Assembly: GCF_014596565.1 (NCBI RefSeq)
Contig: NZ_NOIN01000001.1
Coordinates: 806,001-870,000 of the forward strand
DNA: 64,000 nt
Direction: 5' to 3'
Origin: Pseudomonas sp. PSB18
GTDB taxonomy: Bacteria; Pseudomonadota; Gammaproteobacteria; Pseudomonadales; Pseudomonadaceae
The notes below the pieces were generated by a model. It ran no database searches and was not told the DNA's origin. It saw nothing but the letters and a program-made list of their open reading frames with translations. Below are positions 27,565-37,209 of the stretch, piece by piece; positions within the stretch are counted from its first letter, which is position 1; the number at the start of each line of letters is the position of its first letter. Position numbers and translations under genes: made by a program.

Positions 27565-27972
27565 TTAGTGAAACTGGCGCCCCAATCCCCCCGGCACGCC
27601 TTCGATGGTGGTGTCTTCCCAAGGCCCGTTCGGGCTGACAGAGCGGCTCCAGCCATTGTTCCAGCGGTAGTAGGTGCGCTGGCGGTAGAAGGTGTTGGGT
27701 TGGTTATCCAGCACATAGACCCCAAGCTTGGCGTCCCAGTGGCTGTTGCCCCCGGGGGGCGGGGCGAAACTGGCTGAAGTACGCGGCAGCGGCTTGGCCG
27801 GTTTGTTCGGGGTGACCGGTTTGCCCGGCGCGGTGGACGGCACCGGTTTGGTGGTCGGCACCGAAGGCGGAATAGGTGGCAGCGGCGTCGAGGGCTCCGG
27901 CGGGCGATGGACCGCACAAGCGCTCAGGCCCAGGACGAGCGTCAGCAGAGTGATACGGGCGATGGCGGTCAT
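27565..27972 (-). CDS. Small proline-rich lipoprotein downstream of ccmI
   Basis: A 135-residue predicted lipoprotein. The signal peptide has a lipobox LSAC (cleavage before Cys at about 20), so it is anchored in a membrane. It continues with a Pro/Thr/Lys-rich stretch (PPEPSTPLPPIPPSVPTTK and following, about 25-65), then a short aromatic globular tail with YVLDNQPNTFY and YYRWNNGWSRS. ATG 27972 has CAGGAA eight nt upstream. It starts 14 nt beyond the ccmI stop on the same strand and may be cotranscribed with the ccm genes. No function is recognised. The Pro-rich part may span the peptidoglycan layer, by inference only. Confidence 0.78.
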   Translation of the reverse strand: MTAIARITLLTLVLGLSACAVHRPPEPSTPLPPIPPSVPTTKPVPSTAPGKPVTPNKPAKPLPRTSASFAPPPGGNSHWDAKLGVYVLDNQPNTFYRQRTYYRWNNGWSRSVSPNGPWEDTTIEGVPGGLGRQFH

Positions 27973-27986
27973 GGTGCAAATTCCTG

Positions 27987-29189
27987 TCATTGGTCCGGGC
28001 TGTCGATGGTCAGTTGTTGCGGCGTCGTGGTACTGCTCGCCAGGGGCTGGCTGCGGCCGATCCATTCACCGGAAGTCGGTTGCCCGGCTCGGGAAATACG
28101 CGCCACCAGTTGGACTTCAGGGAAGTTCGACAGTTTCAGTTGCGGCATCATCGCGTCCGCATCCCCCAATTCGACGCTGACGGGCAGATCGGCAACCGTC
28201 AGGCGCTTGGCCGCCAGTGGCGCAGGCGGACCGGAAACGGCGCGAGCAAAGATGAATACGCTGTCGCCCGGCTGCACCTTGGCCTTGAGCGCAGGCGCCA
28301 GGTCGACACGCACCTTGAGCAGCGCGCCGGCCTTCACCGCCGGAGTCTGAGCCACCTTGCCGCCGCTGGCTTGCAGCTTCTCGGTGGCGCGGGCAATACC
28401 GCCTTGCAGCGCCTCGCGGGACTTGTCGTCCTCCGGTAGTTGCGCCAGCAGGCGCCCCCAGTAATCGATCGCGTCCTGGTAGCGCTCGCCTTCAAACGCG
28501 GCAATGCCCAACAGGCCCAGGCTGGTGACTTCCTTGGGATCGAGCTTCAGGGCCTCGTCGGTCAACGCCTGGACCTTGTCCGACCACTTCTTGCCATCGG
28601 CAAAATACTGCGCCTGGGCCCACTGTCCCAGCAGCTCGGGCTGCCGACCCGCCACCGCCACGGTGCGCTCGAAAATCCTTGCCGCATCCGCCGGTCGATC
28701 CTGGGCCATGTAGGTACGTCCCAGGAAATACAAGCCCTCGGCGGAGTCCGGTTGTGCCGCCACCGCCCTCTCCAGGCGCCGGGTCATTTCTTCCATGGAC
28801 TGAGGTGCCTGGGCGAATTCGCGGGTCAGTTCGACCTTGTCGCTCGCGCCAAAATGCAGGTACAAGCCCAGGCCCAGCAATGGCACCAGCACGGCGGCGA
28901 GCAGCGGCAACGGCTTGCCCATGCGCGATTCGCGCGGTGCTTCGGCGCCCTCGGTGTCGGCGAGCAGCTCACGGGCGGCTTCGGCGCGCCCCGTGTCCAG
29001 TTGCGCGGCGTTAAGCACGCCCTCCGCCTGCTCGGCCTGCAACTCGGCGACACGCTCCTGATACAGCGCCACGTTGAGCGCGGTACGGTCCTCCTCCCGC
29101 TGGGCGCGACGGCCCCGCAGCACGGGGATCAACAGGAAACTCAGGGCAATCAGGAGAAGCAGACCTGCGGCGAGCCAGAAATCAATCAT
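27987..29189 (-). CDS. ccmI: Cytochrome c maturation protein CcmI
   Basis: A 400-residue apocytochrome c chaperone. Two N-terminal membrane helices (about 3-24 and 93-112) flank a cytoplasmic loop, and the periplasmic C-terminal half carries tetratricopeptide repeats (for example residues near 145-210: [24 protein letters not shown]). The final domain (about 275-400) resembles the CcmI/CycH C-terminal domain that holds apocytochrome. It is the last ccm gene and overlaps ccmH by 8 nt. All assignments are firm by order and sequence. Confidence 0.94.
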   Translation of the reverse strand: MIDFWLAAGLLLLIALSFLLIPVLRGRRAQREEDRTALNVALYQERVAELQAEQAEGVLNAAQLDTGRAEAARELLADTEGAEAPRESRMGKPLPLLAAVLVPLLGLGLYLHFGASDKVELTREFAQAPQSMEEMTRRLERAVAAQPDSAEGLYFLGRTYMAQDRPADAARIFERTVAVAGRQPELLGQWAQAQYFADGKKWSDKVQALTDEALKLDPKEVTSLGLLGIAAFEGERYQDAIDYWGRLLAQLPEDDKSREALQGGIARATEKLQASGGKVAQTPAVKAGALLKVRVDLAPALKAKVQPGDSVFIFARAVSGPPAPLAAKRLTVADLPVSVELGDADAMMPQLKLSNFPEVQLVARISRAGQPTSGEWIGRSQPLASSTTTPQQLTIDSPDQ

Positions 29190-29655
29190 GCTTGGTGTTA
29201 TCCAACAGTTGGTCGAGGCGCTGACGCTCTTCGACGGAAAGCGTGTCCGGGGCGGCGGTGCGCTGCACCCGGCGGCGGCGCACGATCAGCGCGATGACGA
29301 CGAAGCCGCCAAGCAACAACCCGGCGGGGCCGAACCACAGCAGCGCGGTCTTGGAGGACAGGGCCGGGTTGTAGCGCACGAACTCACCGTAGCGATCCAC
29401 CATGAAGTCGATGATCTGCTGGTTGTCCTTGCCCTCGCCGAGCATGCGGAAGATTTCCTTGCGCAGGTCGGCGGCAATCGGGGCGTTGGAGTCGGCGATG
29501 TCCTGGTTCTGGCACTTGGGGCAGCGCAGTTCCTTGGTCAACTCGCGAAACCGCTCGCGCTCGCCTTCGTTGGCGAATTCGTAGGTGTCGATGGCGGCGT
29601 GGGCCACGCCGGCGAGACTCAACCCCAGGACAACGGCGGATAACCAGCGCCTCAT
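29182..29655 (-). CDS. ccmH: Cytochrome c maturation protein CcmH
   Basis: A 157-residue periplasmic thiol-reductase protein of haem ligation. A signal peptide (about 1-20) is followed by the CcmH signature LRCPKCQNQ with the CxxC pair that keeps apocytochrome thiols reduced, and a C-terminal membrane helix (about 105-125, [16 protein letters not shown]). It acts with CcmF and CcmI in the ligation complex. ATG 29655 is used because it begins the signal peptide; the stop of ccmG overlaps it. Confidence 0.94.
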   Translation of the reverse strand: MRRWLSAVVLGLSLAGVAHAAIDTYEFANEGERERFRELTKELRCPKCQNQDIADSNAPIAADLRKEIFRMLGEGKDNQQIIDFMVDRYGEFVRYNPALSSKTALLWFGPAGLLLGGFVVIALIVRRRRVQRTAAPDTLSVEERQRLDQLLDNTKHD

Positions 29656-30188
29656 GGCTTGGCCTCGTCCACCAGTGCCTGGTATTTGGTCGCCAGCTTT
29701 TCGCGCCACACCTGTTCGTCGATCACACCGACGAACTTGTCACGGATGATGCCCTTGGCGTCGATAAAGAAAGTTTCCGGAGCCCCGTAGACCCCGAGAT
29801 TCAAGCCCAGGGAGCCCGCCTCATCCCGAATGTCCAGTTGATATGGATTGTGGAACTCGGCGAGCCATTTCAAGGCATCGACATTGACGTCCTTGTAATT
29901 GACGCCGTAGATCACCACGCCGTTCTCGGCCAGCTTGTTCAGCACCGGGTGCTCGACCCGGCAGGAAATGCACCAGGTGCCCCATACATTGACCAGTGCC
30001 GGCTTGCCCAGCAGATCGGCACGGGTCAGGGTCTTGTCGCCCTGCACCGAAGGCAGGGTGAACTCCGGGAACGGTTTGCCGATCATCGCCGAGGGCAACT
30101 CGGACGGGTCCAGGAAAAGCCCCCGGTACAGAAAGACCGCCACCACCAGGAACAGCGCCAGCGGCAATACCATCAACCAACGTTTCAT
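29652..30188 (-). CDS. ccmG: Thiol:disulfide interchange protein CcmG (DsbE)
   Basis: A 178-residue membrane-anchored periplasmic thioredoxin. After a single N-terminal anchor (about 4-22), the thioredoxin domain has WGTWCISC (CxxC) and the GAPETFFID segment with the cis-Pro region. It reduces apocytochrome/CcmH disulfides with electrons from DsbD-type proteins. ATG 30188 overlaps the ccmF stop as ATGA, indicating coupled translation. Confidence 0.95.
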   Translation of the reverse strand: MKRWLMVLPLALFLVVAVFLYRGLFLDPSELPSAMIGKPFPEFTLPSVQGDKTLTRADLLGKPALVNVWGTWCISCRVEHPVLNKLAENGVVIYGVNYKDVNVDALKWLAEFHNPYQLDIRDEAGSLGLNLGVYGAPETFFIDAKGIIRDKFVGVIDEQVWREKLATKYQALVDEAKP

Positions 30189-32173
30189 GCAGTGGCTCCC
30201 GTCACGCCCAGGGCTTCGCGCACCCGGGTTTTCACTTTGACCCGATAACGCCGATCCAGCGCCGCCAGCGCCCCGCCCAGGCCTGTCAGCAGGCCGCCGA
30301 ACCAGATCCACCGCACGAACGGCTTGACGTGCACCCGCACTGCCCAGGCGCCATCGCCAAGGGACTCACCCAGTGCCACATAGAGGTCGCGGGTGAAGCC
30401 GGCGTCGATCCCGGCTTCGGTCATCACCGAATTCTGTACGGTGTAGAGGCGTTTCTCGGGATGCAGCACCGCCACTTCCTGGCCGTCGCGAATGACCCGC
30501 ACCGTGCCTTTATCGGACGTGAAGTTCGGGCCTTCGAAATGCTTGGCGCCCTCGAAAACAAACTGATAGCCGCCCAGGTCCATGGACTCTCCCGGCGCCA
30601 GACGCAGGTCGCGCTCGGCGCTGTTCTGGCTCGATAGCACCACGCCCAGGGCACAGACAGCGATGCCCAGGTGAGCGACCTGCATGCCCCAGTAGCTGCG
30701 GGTCAGGGTCGGCAGGCCCTTGACCAGGCCTTTGTGACGGGTCTTGTCGAAGATGTCCCGTACACCGGCCAGCAATACCCAGGCGGCCAGCACGAAGGTC
30801 GCCAGCACGGCCCAGTTGAAATCGCCATAAGCGATCCCGGCCACCACCGCCAGGGCGGCGGTGCCCAGCAACACCGGGGTCAGCATGCCCAGCAGCCACT
30901 TGACCGGCGTGTCCTTCCAGCGCACCAGCACACCGACCGCCATCACCACCATCAGGATCGCCATCAGTGGAATGAACAGCGCATTGAAGTACGGCGGTCC
31001 GACCGACAGCTTGGCCCCGGAGAGCGCATCGAGCACCAGCGGGTACAACGTCCCCAGCAGGATCATCGACGCGGCCACCACCAGCACCAGGTTGTTACCC
31101 AGCAGCAGCGTCTCACGGGACCAGAGATTGAAGCCAACCTGGCTCCTGACCACGGGTGCCCGCAGGGCGAACAACGTCAGCGAGCCGCCGACCACGAACA
31201 GCAGGAACATCAGGATGAACACACCGCGCTCGGGATCCGAGGCGAAGGCATGCACCGAGGTCAGGACGCCGGAACGCACCAGGAAGGTCCCCAACAAGCT
31301 CAGGGAGAACGCGGCGATCGCCAGCAGCACGGTCCAGCTCTTGAACACGCCGCGCTTTTCGGTGACCGCCAGCGAGTGAATCAGCGCCGTGCCCACCAGC
31401 CAAGGCATGAACGAGGCGTTTTCCACCGGGTCCCAGAACCACCAGCCGCCCCAGCCCAGCTCGTAGTAGGCCCACCACGAGCCGAGGGTGATACCGATGC
31501 CGAGGAAGGCCCAGGCGACGATGGTCCATGGACGCGACCAACGGGCCCAGGCGGCATCGAGGCGACCGCCCAGCAGCGCGGCGATGGCGAAGGCGAAGGC
31601 CACGGAAAAGCCGACGTAGCCCATGTAGAGCATCGGCGGGTGAACGATCAGGCCGATGTCCTGCAGCAGCGGATTGAGGTCGCGGCCATCCATCGGCATC
31701 TGCGGCAGGATCCGCGCGAACGGGTTGGACGTGACGATCAGGAACAGCAGGAAACCGGTGCTGATCATGCCCATTACCGCCAGTACCCGGGCCAGCATCA
31801 CCTGGGGCAATTGCCGGGAAAACACCGAGACGGCGAAGGTCCAGCCGGCGAGAATCAAGGCCCAGAGCAGCAGCGACCCTTCATGGGCGCCCCACACCGC
31901 ACTGAACTTGTAGTACCAGGGCAAGGCGCTGTTGGAGTTGCTCGCGACGTAGGCCACGGAAAAATCATCGGTCATGAAGGCGTAGGTCAGGCAACCGAAG
32001 GCGAACACCATGAAAGCGAACTGGCCCCACGCCGCCGGCTGGGCCAGGCTCATCCACAGGCGGTCGCCGCGCCAGGCACCGAGCAGCGGCACCACGGCCT
32101 GCACCAGGGCCAGGCACAGGGCCAGGATCATCGCCAGGTGACCCAACTCGGGAATAAAGATGCCAGTGCTCAT
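30185..32173 (-). CDS. ccmF: Cytochrome c haem lyase subunit CcmF
   Basis: A 662-residue polytopic inner-membrane protein, the main haem-ligase subunit. It carries the Trp-rich haem-handling motif GWGGWWFWDPVENASFMPWL (WWD domain) near residue 235, with many membrane helices on both sides and a large periplasmic segment near the C-terminus. It takes haem from CcmE and joins it to apocytochrome c. It starts 3 nt after the ccmE stop. Length is as expected (E. coli 647). Confidence 0.95.
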   Translation of the reverse strand: MSTGIFIPELGHLAMILALCLALVQAVVPLLGAWRGDRLWMSLAQPAAWGQFAFMVFAFGCLTYAFMTDDFSVAYVASNSNSALPWYYKFSAVWGAHEGSLLLWALILAGWTFAVSVFSRQLPQVMLARVLAVMGMISTGFLLFLIVTSNPFARILPQMPMDGRDLNPLLQDIGLIVHPPMLYMGYVGFSVAFAFAIAALLGGRLDAAWARWSRPWTIVAWAFLGIGITLGSWWAYYELGWGGWWFWDPVENASFMPWLVGTALIHSLAVTEKRGVFKSWTVLLAIAAFSLSLLGTFLVRSGVLTSVHAFASDPERGVFILMFLLFVVGGSLTLFALRAPVVRSQVGFNLWSRETLLLGNNLVLVVAASMILLGTLYPLVLDALSGAKLSVGPPYFNALFIPLMAILMVVMAVGVLVRWKDTPVKWLLGMLTPVLLGTAALAVVAGIAYGDFNWAVLATFVLAAWVLLAGVRDIFDKTRHKGLVKGLPTLTRSYWGMQVAHLGIAVCALGVVLSSQNSAERDLRLAPGESMDLGGYQFVFEGAKHFEGPNFTSDKGTVRVIRDGQEVAVLHPEKRLYTVQNSVMTEAGIDAGFTRDLYVALGESLGDGAWAVRVHVKPFVRWIWFGGLLTGLGGALAALDRRYRVKVKTRVREALGVTGATA

Positions 32174-32176
32174 CGA

Positions 32177-32632
32177 TCAGCCCTCCTTCACGGGAGCAGG
32201 CGCCGACTGACCACTGTCTTTCAAGGCCTTGGTCACTTCCGGCGGCATGTATTTTTCGTCGTGCTTGGCCAGCACTTCGTCGGCCACCACCACGCCATCG
32301 GCATTGAGCTTGCCCAGGGCGACGATGCCCTGCCCTTCACGGAACAGGTCCGGGAGGATGCCGCGATAAGTGATGGTCACGGTCTTGTTGAAGTCGGTGA
32401 CGTTGAACTTCACGTCCAGCGAATCCCCGGAACGTACCAGCGAACCCTTCTCCACCATGCCGCCAGCCCGGATGCGGGTGTCCTTGGGCGCTTCGCCATT
32501 GGCGATCTGGGTCGGGGTGTAGAACAGATTGATGTTCTGCTGCAGGGCGCTCAAGGCCAGGCCGACCGCGGCACCGACACCCACCAGGATCGCCAGGATG
32601 ATGACAAGACGTTTTTTGCGCAGCGGATTCAC
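32177..32632 (-). CDS. ccmE: Haem chaperone CcmE
   Basis: A 151-residue periplasmic haem chaperone. One N-terminal membrane anchor (about 8-29) is followed by an OB-fold domain. The haem-binding His lies in [10 protein letters not shown], with the conserved Tyr three residues after it. The start codon is GTG, overlapping the ccmD stop as GTGA. The C-terminal tail is short and Pro/Ala/Ser-rich. Confidence 0.95.
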   Translation of the reverse strand: MNPLRKKRLVIILAILVGVGAAVGLALSALQQNINLFYTPTQIANGEAPKDTRIRAGGMVEKGSLVRSGDSLDVKFNVTDFNKTVTITYRGILPDLFREGQGIVALGKLNADGVVVADEVLAKHDEKYMPPEVTKALKDSGQSAPAPVKEG

Positions 32633-32805
32633 TGACCGTTCTCCCGGCGCAGACGACGCGCCTCTTGTTGCAGATACCGCTTGCGGGCCAGGAGCGGCAC
32701 CGCCACGTTGAGGGCCAGTACCGCCAGGCAGATGCCGTAGGCGGACCAGACATACAGGCCATGATGGCCCATGGCGAGGAAATCGCCGAATGAAGCGAAA
32801 CTCAT
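32629..32805 (-). CDS. ccmD: Small haem exporter protein CcmD
   Basis: A 58-residue protein with one membrane helix (about 17-40) and a basic C-terminal tail ([14 protein letters not shown]), as expected for CcmD, which stabilises the CcmABC-CcmE complex and helps release holo-CcmE. N-terminal [20 protein letters not shown] is typical. It overlaps ccmC at its start and ccmE at its stop. Confidence 0.93.
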   Translation of the reverse strand: MSFASFGDFLAMGHHGLYVWSAYGICLAVLALNVAVPLLARKRYLQQEARRLRRENGQ

Positions 32806-33557
32806 CGAGCGGCCTCCAGGCTGTTCTGTACTTCGGCCTTCACCCAACTGGCCCGGGCTTCGCGCTTGAGCACTTCCAGGCGCATGCGCAGCAATAGCAC
32901 CGCGCCGAAGAAACAGTAGAAACCCAGCACCGTCAGCAGCAGCGGCAGCCACATCTCCACCGGCATCGCCGGCTTCTCGGTGAGGGTGAACGTCGCGCCC
33001 TGATGCAGGGTGTTCCACCACTCCACCGAATACTTGATGATCGGGATGTTGATCACACCGACAATCGCCAGCACCGCGCAGGCCTTGGCCGCACTCTCAC
33101 GATTGCTGATGGCGTTGCTCAACGCAATAAGACCGAAGTACAGGAACAGCAGGATCAGCATCGACGTCAGTCGGGCATCCCAGACCCACCACGACCCCCA
33201 GGTCGGTTTGCCCCAGATCGCTCCGGTGACCAGCGCCACAGCGGTCATCCAGGCACCGATAGGCGCGGCGCATTGCAAGGCAACGTCGGCCAGCTTCATC
33301 TTCCAGACCAGCCCGACCACACCGCATACCGCCAGCATGACGTAGATCGACTGGGCGAGCATCGCTGTCGGCACATGGATGTAGATGATCCGGAAGCTGT
33401 TGCCCTGTTGATAATCCGGCGGCGCGAACGCCAGGCCCCAGACCACGCCGATGCCAATCAGCAGCAGTGCGGCAATGCTCAGCCAGGGCAACAATTTGCC
33501 GCTGATGCCGTAGAACCATTTGGGTGAGCCGAGCTTATGAAACCAGGTCCAGTTCAT
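32802..33557 (-). CDS. ccmC: Haem transporter subunit CcmC
   Basis: A 251-residue inner-membrane protein with six helices and the WWD motif [13 protein letters not shown], which presents haem to CcmE. ATG 33557 ([12 protein letters not shown]) is preferred; two in-frame ATG codons 12-15 nt upstream are possible. It is separated from ccmB by about 94 nt, the largest spacing in the operon, which has no obvious promoter or terminator. Confidence 0.93.
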   Translation of the reverse strand: MNWTWFHKLGSPKWFYGISGKLLPWLSIAALLLIGIGVVWGLAFAPPDYQQGNSFRIIYIHVPTAMLAQSIYVMLAVCGVVGLVWKMKLADVALQCAAPIGAWMTAVALVTGAIWGKPTWGSWWVWDARLTSMLILLFLYFGLIALSNAISNRESAAKACAVLAIVGVINIPIIKYSVEWWNTLHQGATFTLTEKPAMPVEMWLPLLLTVLGFYCFFGAVLLLRMRLEVLKREARASWVKAEVQNSLEAAR

Positions 33558-33651
33558 TGCTGTTTCCATCACGGTTGCGGCGCGCTGTCACGTGCCGCCG
33601 GGTCTGCCTTAACTTCACAGGAAGTGGTCATTTTTTGACCAGGCCTCATTA

Positions 33652-34320
33652 TTATTCGCCGACGCTGATCTTCAGGCCAGCGGCTATTGCAAAGGGTGTC
33701 AGGGTTATCGCCAGGGCGGTCAGGCTCCCAAGCCAGAGCAGATAACCGGTCGCCGGCATGCCTTGCAAGGAGGCTTGCAAGGCGCCACTGCCGAGGATCA
33801 ACACCGGGATATACAGCGGCAGGATCAGCAATGCCAGCAACAGGCCGCCGCGTTTCAAGCCCACCGTCAAGGCCGCGCCCACCGCACCGAGCAGGCTCAG
33901 CACCGGTGTACCCAGCAGCAGCGAGACCAGCAGCACCGGCATGCACGCGGCGGGTAACCCCAGCATCATCGCCAGCAGTGGCGAGAGCAATACCAGCGCC
34001 AGACCGGAAAAAACCCAGTGTGCCAGTACCTTGGCCAAAACCAGAAGGGCCAAGGGGTGCGACGAAAGGACCCACTGTTCCAGGGAACCGTCTTCGAAAT
34101 CACTGCGGAAAAGCCCGTCCAGCGAGAGCAGGACCGACAAAAGCGCCGCCACCCAGACCAGCCCCGGCGACAAGGTTTGCAACAATTGAGTCTCCGGGCC
34201 GACTGCCAACGGGAACAACGCAATGACGATCGCGAAGAACACCAGTGGGTTGGCCAGTTCGGCCGGACGGCGGAACAACAGGCGCGCTTCGCGGGCAAGC
34301 AACAGGCCAAACACACTCAT
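33652..34320 (-). CDS. ccmB: Haem exporter permease CcmB
   Basis: A 222-residue permease with six hydrophobic helices, starting [19 protein letters not shown]. It is the membrane partner of CcmA in the ABC-type complex that energises release of holo-CcmE. It overlaps the ccmA stop as ATGA. Confidence 0.94.
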   Translation of the reverse strand: MSVFGLLLAREARLLFRRPAELANPLVFFAIVIALFPLAVGPETQLLQTLSPGLVWVAALLSVLLSLDGLFRSDFEDGSLEQWVLSSHPLALLVLAKVLAHWVFSGLALVLLSPLLAMMLGLPAACMPVLLVSLLLGTPVLSLLGAVGAALTVGLKRGGLLLALLILPLYIPVLILGSGALQASLQGMPATGYLLWLGSLTALAITLTPFAIAAGLKISVGE

Positions 34321-34952
34321 ACGGCCCAGTTCCCCAGATCAATGTTGCGATAACCCGACGGCATCCGGGCCAGCGTGTGGTGGGTGGTCAACAGCACCGT
34401 GCCACCGCTCTCGCAATGCCGGGCCAGGTGTTCCTCGAGCTGCGCCACGCCCTGCTTGTCCAGGGCGGTGAACGGTTCGTCGAGAATCCACAGCGGCGGG
34501 CTGTCCAGGTACAACCGGGCCAGGGCCACGCGGCGCTGCTGACCAGCGGACAAGGTATGGCATGGCACATCTTCGAAGCCGCGCAACCCTACCATGGCCA
34601 ACGCCTGCCAGATCGCCTCACGACCAGCGGGCCGATGCAGCGCACAAAGCCAGCTGAGGTTTTCTTCGGGAGTCAGCAGATCCTTGATCCCGGCGGCGTG
34701 GCCGATCCAGAGCAGGTTGCGGGCCAGTTCGCTGCGCTGCGCCTGCAAGGGCTGGCCATTGAGCAACACCTGGCCCGCGGTCGGCTGCATCAACCCCGCC
34801 AGCAGGCGCAACAGGCTGGTCTTGCCGCTGCCGTTGGGGCCACTGACTTGCACCATATCGCCTGGCGAGAGTCTCAATTCGAGGTGTTCGAAAAGCAGCC
34901 GCAGGTCTCGCTCACAGGCGAGGCCGACGGTTTGCAAGAGAGGACTGGTCAA
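34317..34952 (-). CDS. ccmA: Haem exporter ATPase CcmA
   Basis: A 211-residue ABC ATPase. Walker A is GPNGSGKTS, the signature [14 protein letters not shown] and Walker [14 protein letters not shown], then TTHH in the H-loop. It is the first gene of the ccm operon and is read divergently from the FliK-like gene at 35152. The 199-nt gap between them probably holds both promoters, but no clear hexamers were found. Confidence 0.94.
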   Translation of the reverse strand: MTSPLLQTVGLACERDLRLLFEHLELRLSPGDMVQVSGPNGSGKTSLLRLLAGLMQPTAGQVLLNGQPLQAQRSELARNLLWIGHAAGIKDLLTPEENLSWLCALHRPAGREAIWQALAMVGLRGFEDVPCHTLSAGQQRRVALARLYLDSPPLWILDEPFTALDKQGVAQLEEHLARHCESGGTVLLTTHHTLARMPSGYRNIDLGNWAV

Positions 34953-35151
34953 GGGATCGCGAGCCTTATACGGTTTAAGTCGGCGGTGCAGCGGCCGTTA
35001 AAGAGATGCAGCATAGATGCATTGACGGCCCGTTCCACAGAGCTGCGTCAAACAATTGCAAGGTTTTCGCCACTCCCTGAAAGACGGGCGGCATTATACA
35101 TGCCATGCCCCCAGGGAGCGTTCTCAATTAGTTTCCAGGGTAAGACCGCAA

Positions 35152-36723
35152 ATGACAGGCGACATGAACATCCAGCCGCTGCCCCAGCCCACGGCAACGA
35201 CACGTACGCCGGCGGTCGGTGGCGAGTTGCTCAAACTGCTGACGCCGGTCGAAGGCTTGATCGGTGCCGGCCAGACGGCCAGTGCCGAGGTGTTGTCGCT
35301 CAAGCAGGCAGACCAGACTTTCCAGCTATTGCTCAAGGTCACCCTGGAAAGCGGTCGTCAGACTACGGTGCAGGCCACCAGCAACCAGCCGTTGCCACAG
35401 GGCACCAGCCTGGCAGTGACCCAGCCGTCCGCCAGTAACCTGGCGATTACTGTACAACAGGCCGTTGCCTCCAGCATTGCGACCCTGACTCGTATCGACA
35501 CCACGCAGTTGCCGGTCGGTACCCTGTTACAAGGCAAGGTGATTACCAGCCAGGCGTTGCCCCAGCTGCCGGGACAACCAGCGGTGTATCGGTCGCTGGT
35601 GAGTTTGCTCAATACCGCCCAGGCCGGCAGCACCCTGGACATCGACAGCCCTCAGCCGCTGCGTATCGGCACGCTGTTGAGCGCCCAGGTACAGGATGCC
35701 CAGACGTTGAAGTTCATTCCGCTGAGCAACCGCCAGGAACAATTGGCGGTGAGCCAGCAACTGGTGACCCAGGTGAGTCGTCAGGGTTCGCTGGACAGTC
35801 TGATCAGCGCCCTGCAGGAACTGCCCGCGACGGATGAGACCGGTGTCGAACTGCGCGCCGCGGTGACACGTCTGCTGGCCGGCCTGCCGGATGTGCAGCA
35901 ATTGAGCACGCCCAAGGGCCTGGCCCAGGCCCTGGCCGCCAGCGGGGTATTCCTGGAAAGCAAACTGCTGGCCGGACAACCACCGAGCCTGGCAGCGGAC
36001 CTCAAGGGTGATCTGCTGAAGCTGATCGCCCAACTGACAACGACGCTGCCCGCCTCCACCAATCTCGGCGCAGTCATCGCCGCCAACACCCTGGCCCAGG
36101 CCCTGCCCAGCTTCGTACGCAACGCCTTGGGCACGCTCGGCCAGGTCAGCGCGAAGCCACAACCCACCGGCTTCCCCCTACCCTCTCGCCTACTCAAGGG
36201 CCAGGACGACGAAGGCGACCTCGAACACCTGCTGCGCCTCGCCGCTGCCGCTGTGTCGCGCCTGCAAAGCCATCAGCTGTCGAGCCTGGAGCAGACCGGC
36301 CTGACCGACGATGGCCGGCTGATGAGCACCTGGCAACTGGAAATCCCGATGCGCAACCTGCAGGACATCGTGCCATTGCAGGTCAAATTCCAACGCGAGG
36401 AAACCCCACCTCGGGAACAACCCGACGAGCGCAGGGAGGAACGTGAGGCCAAGCAGCAGCTCTGGCGGGTCGAGTTGGCATTCGACGTGGAGCCGTTGGG
36501 GCCTCTGCAGGTCCAGGCGCAATTGCTCAGTGGCAGCTTGTCCAGCCAGTTGTGGGCGGAACGGCCCTACACGGCGAACCTCATCGAACGCAACCTGGCC
36601 GCACTGCGTGAGCGCCTGGTGACCTGCGGCCTGAACGTCGCAGACCTGGACTGCCACGTCGGCACTCCGCCCCAAGGCCCCAAGACCCGACTCGAACAAC
36701 GCTGGGTGGACGAAACCGCATGA
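35152..36723 (+). CDS. FliK-like flagellar hook-length control domain protein
   Basis: A 523-residue protein matching the second, non-canonical FliK-family protein of Pseudomonas (PA1441-like), paired with a stand-alone FlhB C-terminal domain. The N-terminal half is Gln/Leu/Thr-rich and low in Cys. The C-terminal 130 residues (TWQLEIPMRNLQDIVPLQVKF and LWRVELAFDVEPLGPLQVQAQL) resemble the FliK C-terminal substrate-specificity domain. It is expected to be exported or to touch the export gate. The true hook-length FliK is at 57458-58825. Start 35152 (MTGDMN) or 35164. It overlaps the next gene by 4 nt. Confidence 0.8.
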   Translation: MTGDMNIQPLPQPTATTRTPAVGGELLKLLTPVEGLIGAGQTASAEVLSLKQADQTFQLLLKVTLESGRQTTVQATSNQPLPQGTSLAVTQPSASNLAITVQQAVASSIATLTRIDTTQLPVGTLLQGKVITSQALPQLPGQPAVYRSLVSLLNTAQAGSTLDIDSPQPLRIGTLLSAQVQDAQTLKFIPLSNRQEQLAVSQQLVTQVSRQGSLDSLISALQELPATDETGVELRAAVTRLLAGLPDVQQLSTPKGLAQALAASGVFLESKLLAGQPPSLAADLKGDLLKLIAQLTTTLPASTNLGAVIAANTLAQALPSFVRNALGTLGQVSAKPQPTGFPLPSRLLKGQDDEGDLEHLLRLAAAAVSRLQSHQLSSLEQTGLTDDGRLMSTWQLEIPMRNLQDIVPLQVKFQREETPPREQPDERREEREAKQQLWRVELAFDVEPLGPLQVQAQLLSGSLSSQLWAERPYTANLIERNLAALRERLVTCGLNVADLDCHVGTPPQGPKTRLEQRWVDETA

Positions 36724-37049
36724 CAACCCACACCGAACCGCGCCAGGCCATCGCCCTCAAATATGACGGCCACCACGCCCCGACCCTCACCGCCAAGGGC
36801 GACGAAGCCCTGGCCGAGGAGATCCTGCGGATCGCCCGGGACAGTGAAGTGCCGATCTATGAGAATGCCGAGCTGGTGAAGCTCCTGGCCCGGCTGGAAC
36901 TGGGGGAGAGTATTCCGCAGGAGTTGTATCTCACCATCGCCGAGATCATTGCGTTTGCGTGGAACCTCAAGGGTAAGTTTCCCAAGGGGTTCGACCCGCA
37001 TGCCCCGAGTGTCGAGAAGGATGTGACGGAGCGCGGGGAGGATTACTGA
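36720..37049 (+). CDS. Stand-alone FlhB C-terminal-domain protein (FlhX/YlqH-like)
   Basis: A 109-residue protein aligning over its length with the cytoplasmic tail of FlhB: AIALKYDGHHAPTLTAKG, ILRIARDSEVPIYENAEL and IPQELYLTIAEIIAFAWNLK match VALKYDPDKGNAPVLLAKG and following in the FlhB at 51836-52975. The NPTH autocleavage motif is missing; the protein begins just after where it would lie (TEPRQAIALKY). So it looks like the C-terminal cleavage fragment made as a separate protein, as in FlhX of Helicobacter and YlqH of Bacillus. It overlaps the FliK-like gene (ATGA), so the pair is cotranscribed. The role in specificity switching is inference. Confidence 0.88.
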   Translation: MTTHTEPRQAIALKYDGHHAPTLTAKGDEALAEEILRIARDSEVPIYENAELVKLLARLELGESIPQELYLTIAEIIAFAWNLKGKFPKGFDPHAPSVEKDVTERGEDY

Positions 37050-37079
37050 GTCACGCCACATGGCTGCAGCGAAGAAGCC

Positions 37080-37172
37080 TGTGGGAGCAAAGCTTGCTCG
37101 CGATAGGGGCACCGCCAGTCGAGAATGCCATTGACTGTCCTACCGCTATCGCGAGCAAGCTTTGCTCCCACA
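37080..37172. repeat. REP doublet variant between convergent flagellar units
   Basis: Arms at 37080-37105 and 37147-37172 carry GGGAGCAAAGCTTGCTCGCG and its complement, a variant of the main class (AAAGCTT instead of GAGCCTG in the centre). It lies between the FlhB-C-like gene and the convergent DUF2802 gene, filling most of the 160-nt gap. Confidence 0.88.
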
Positions 37173-37209
37173 GGTTCCAGGGCGTTTGATCCTTGACTGG
37201 AAGCGATCC

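Noticed and set aside
30671..32635. A 654-codon open frame opposite ccmF and ccmE
   Set aside because: Antisense shadow of conserved ccm genes, rich in Gln/His/Arg without domains.
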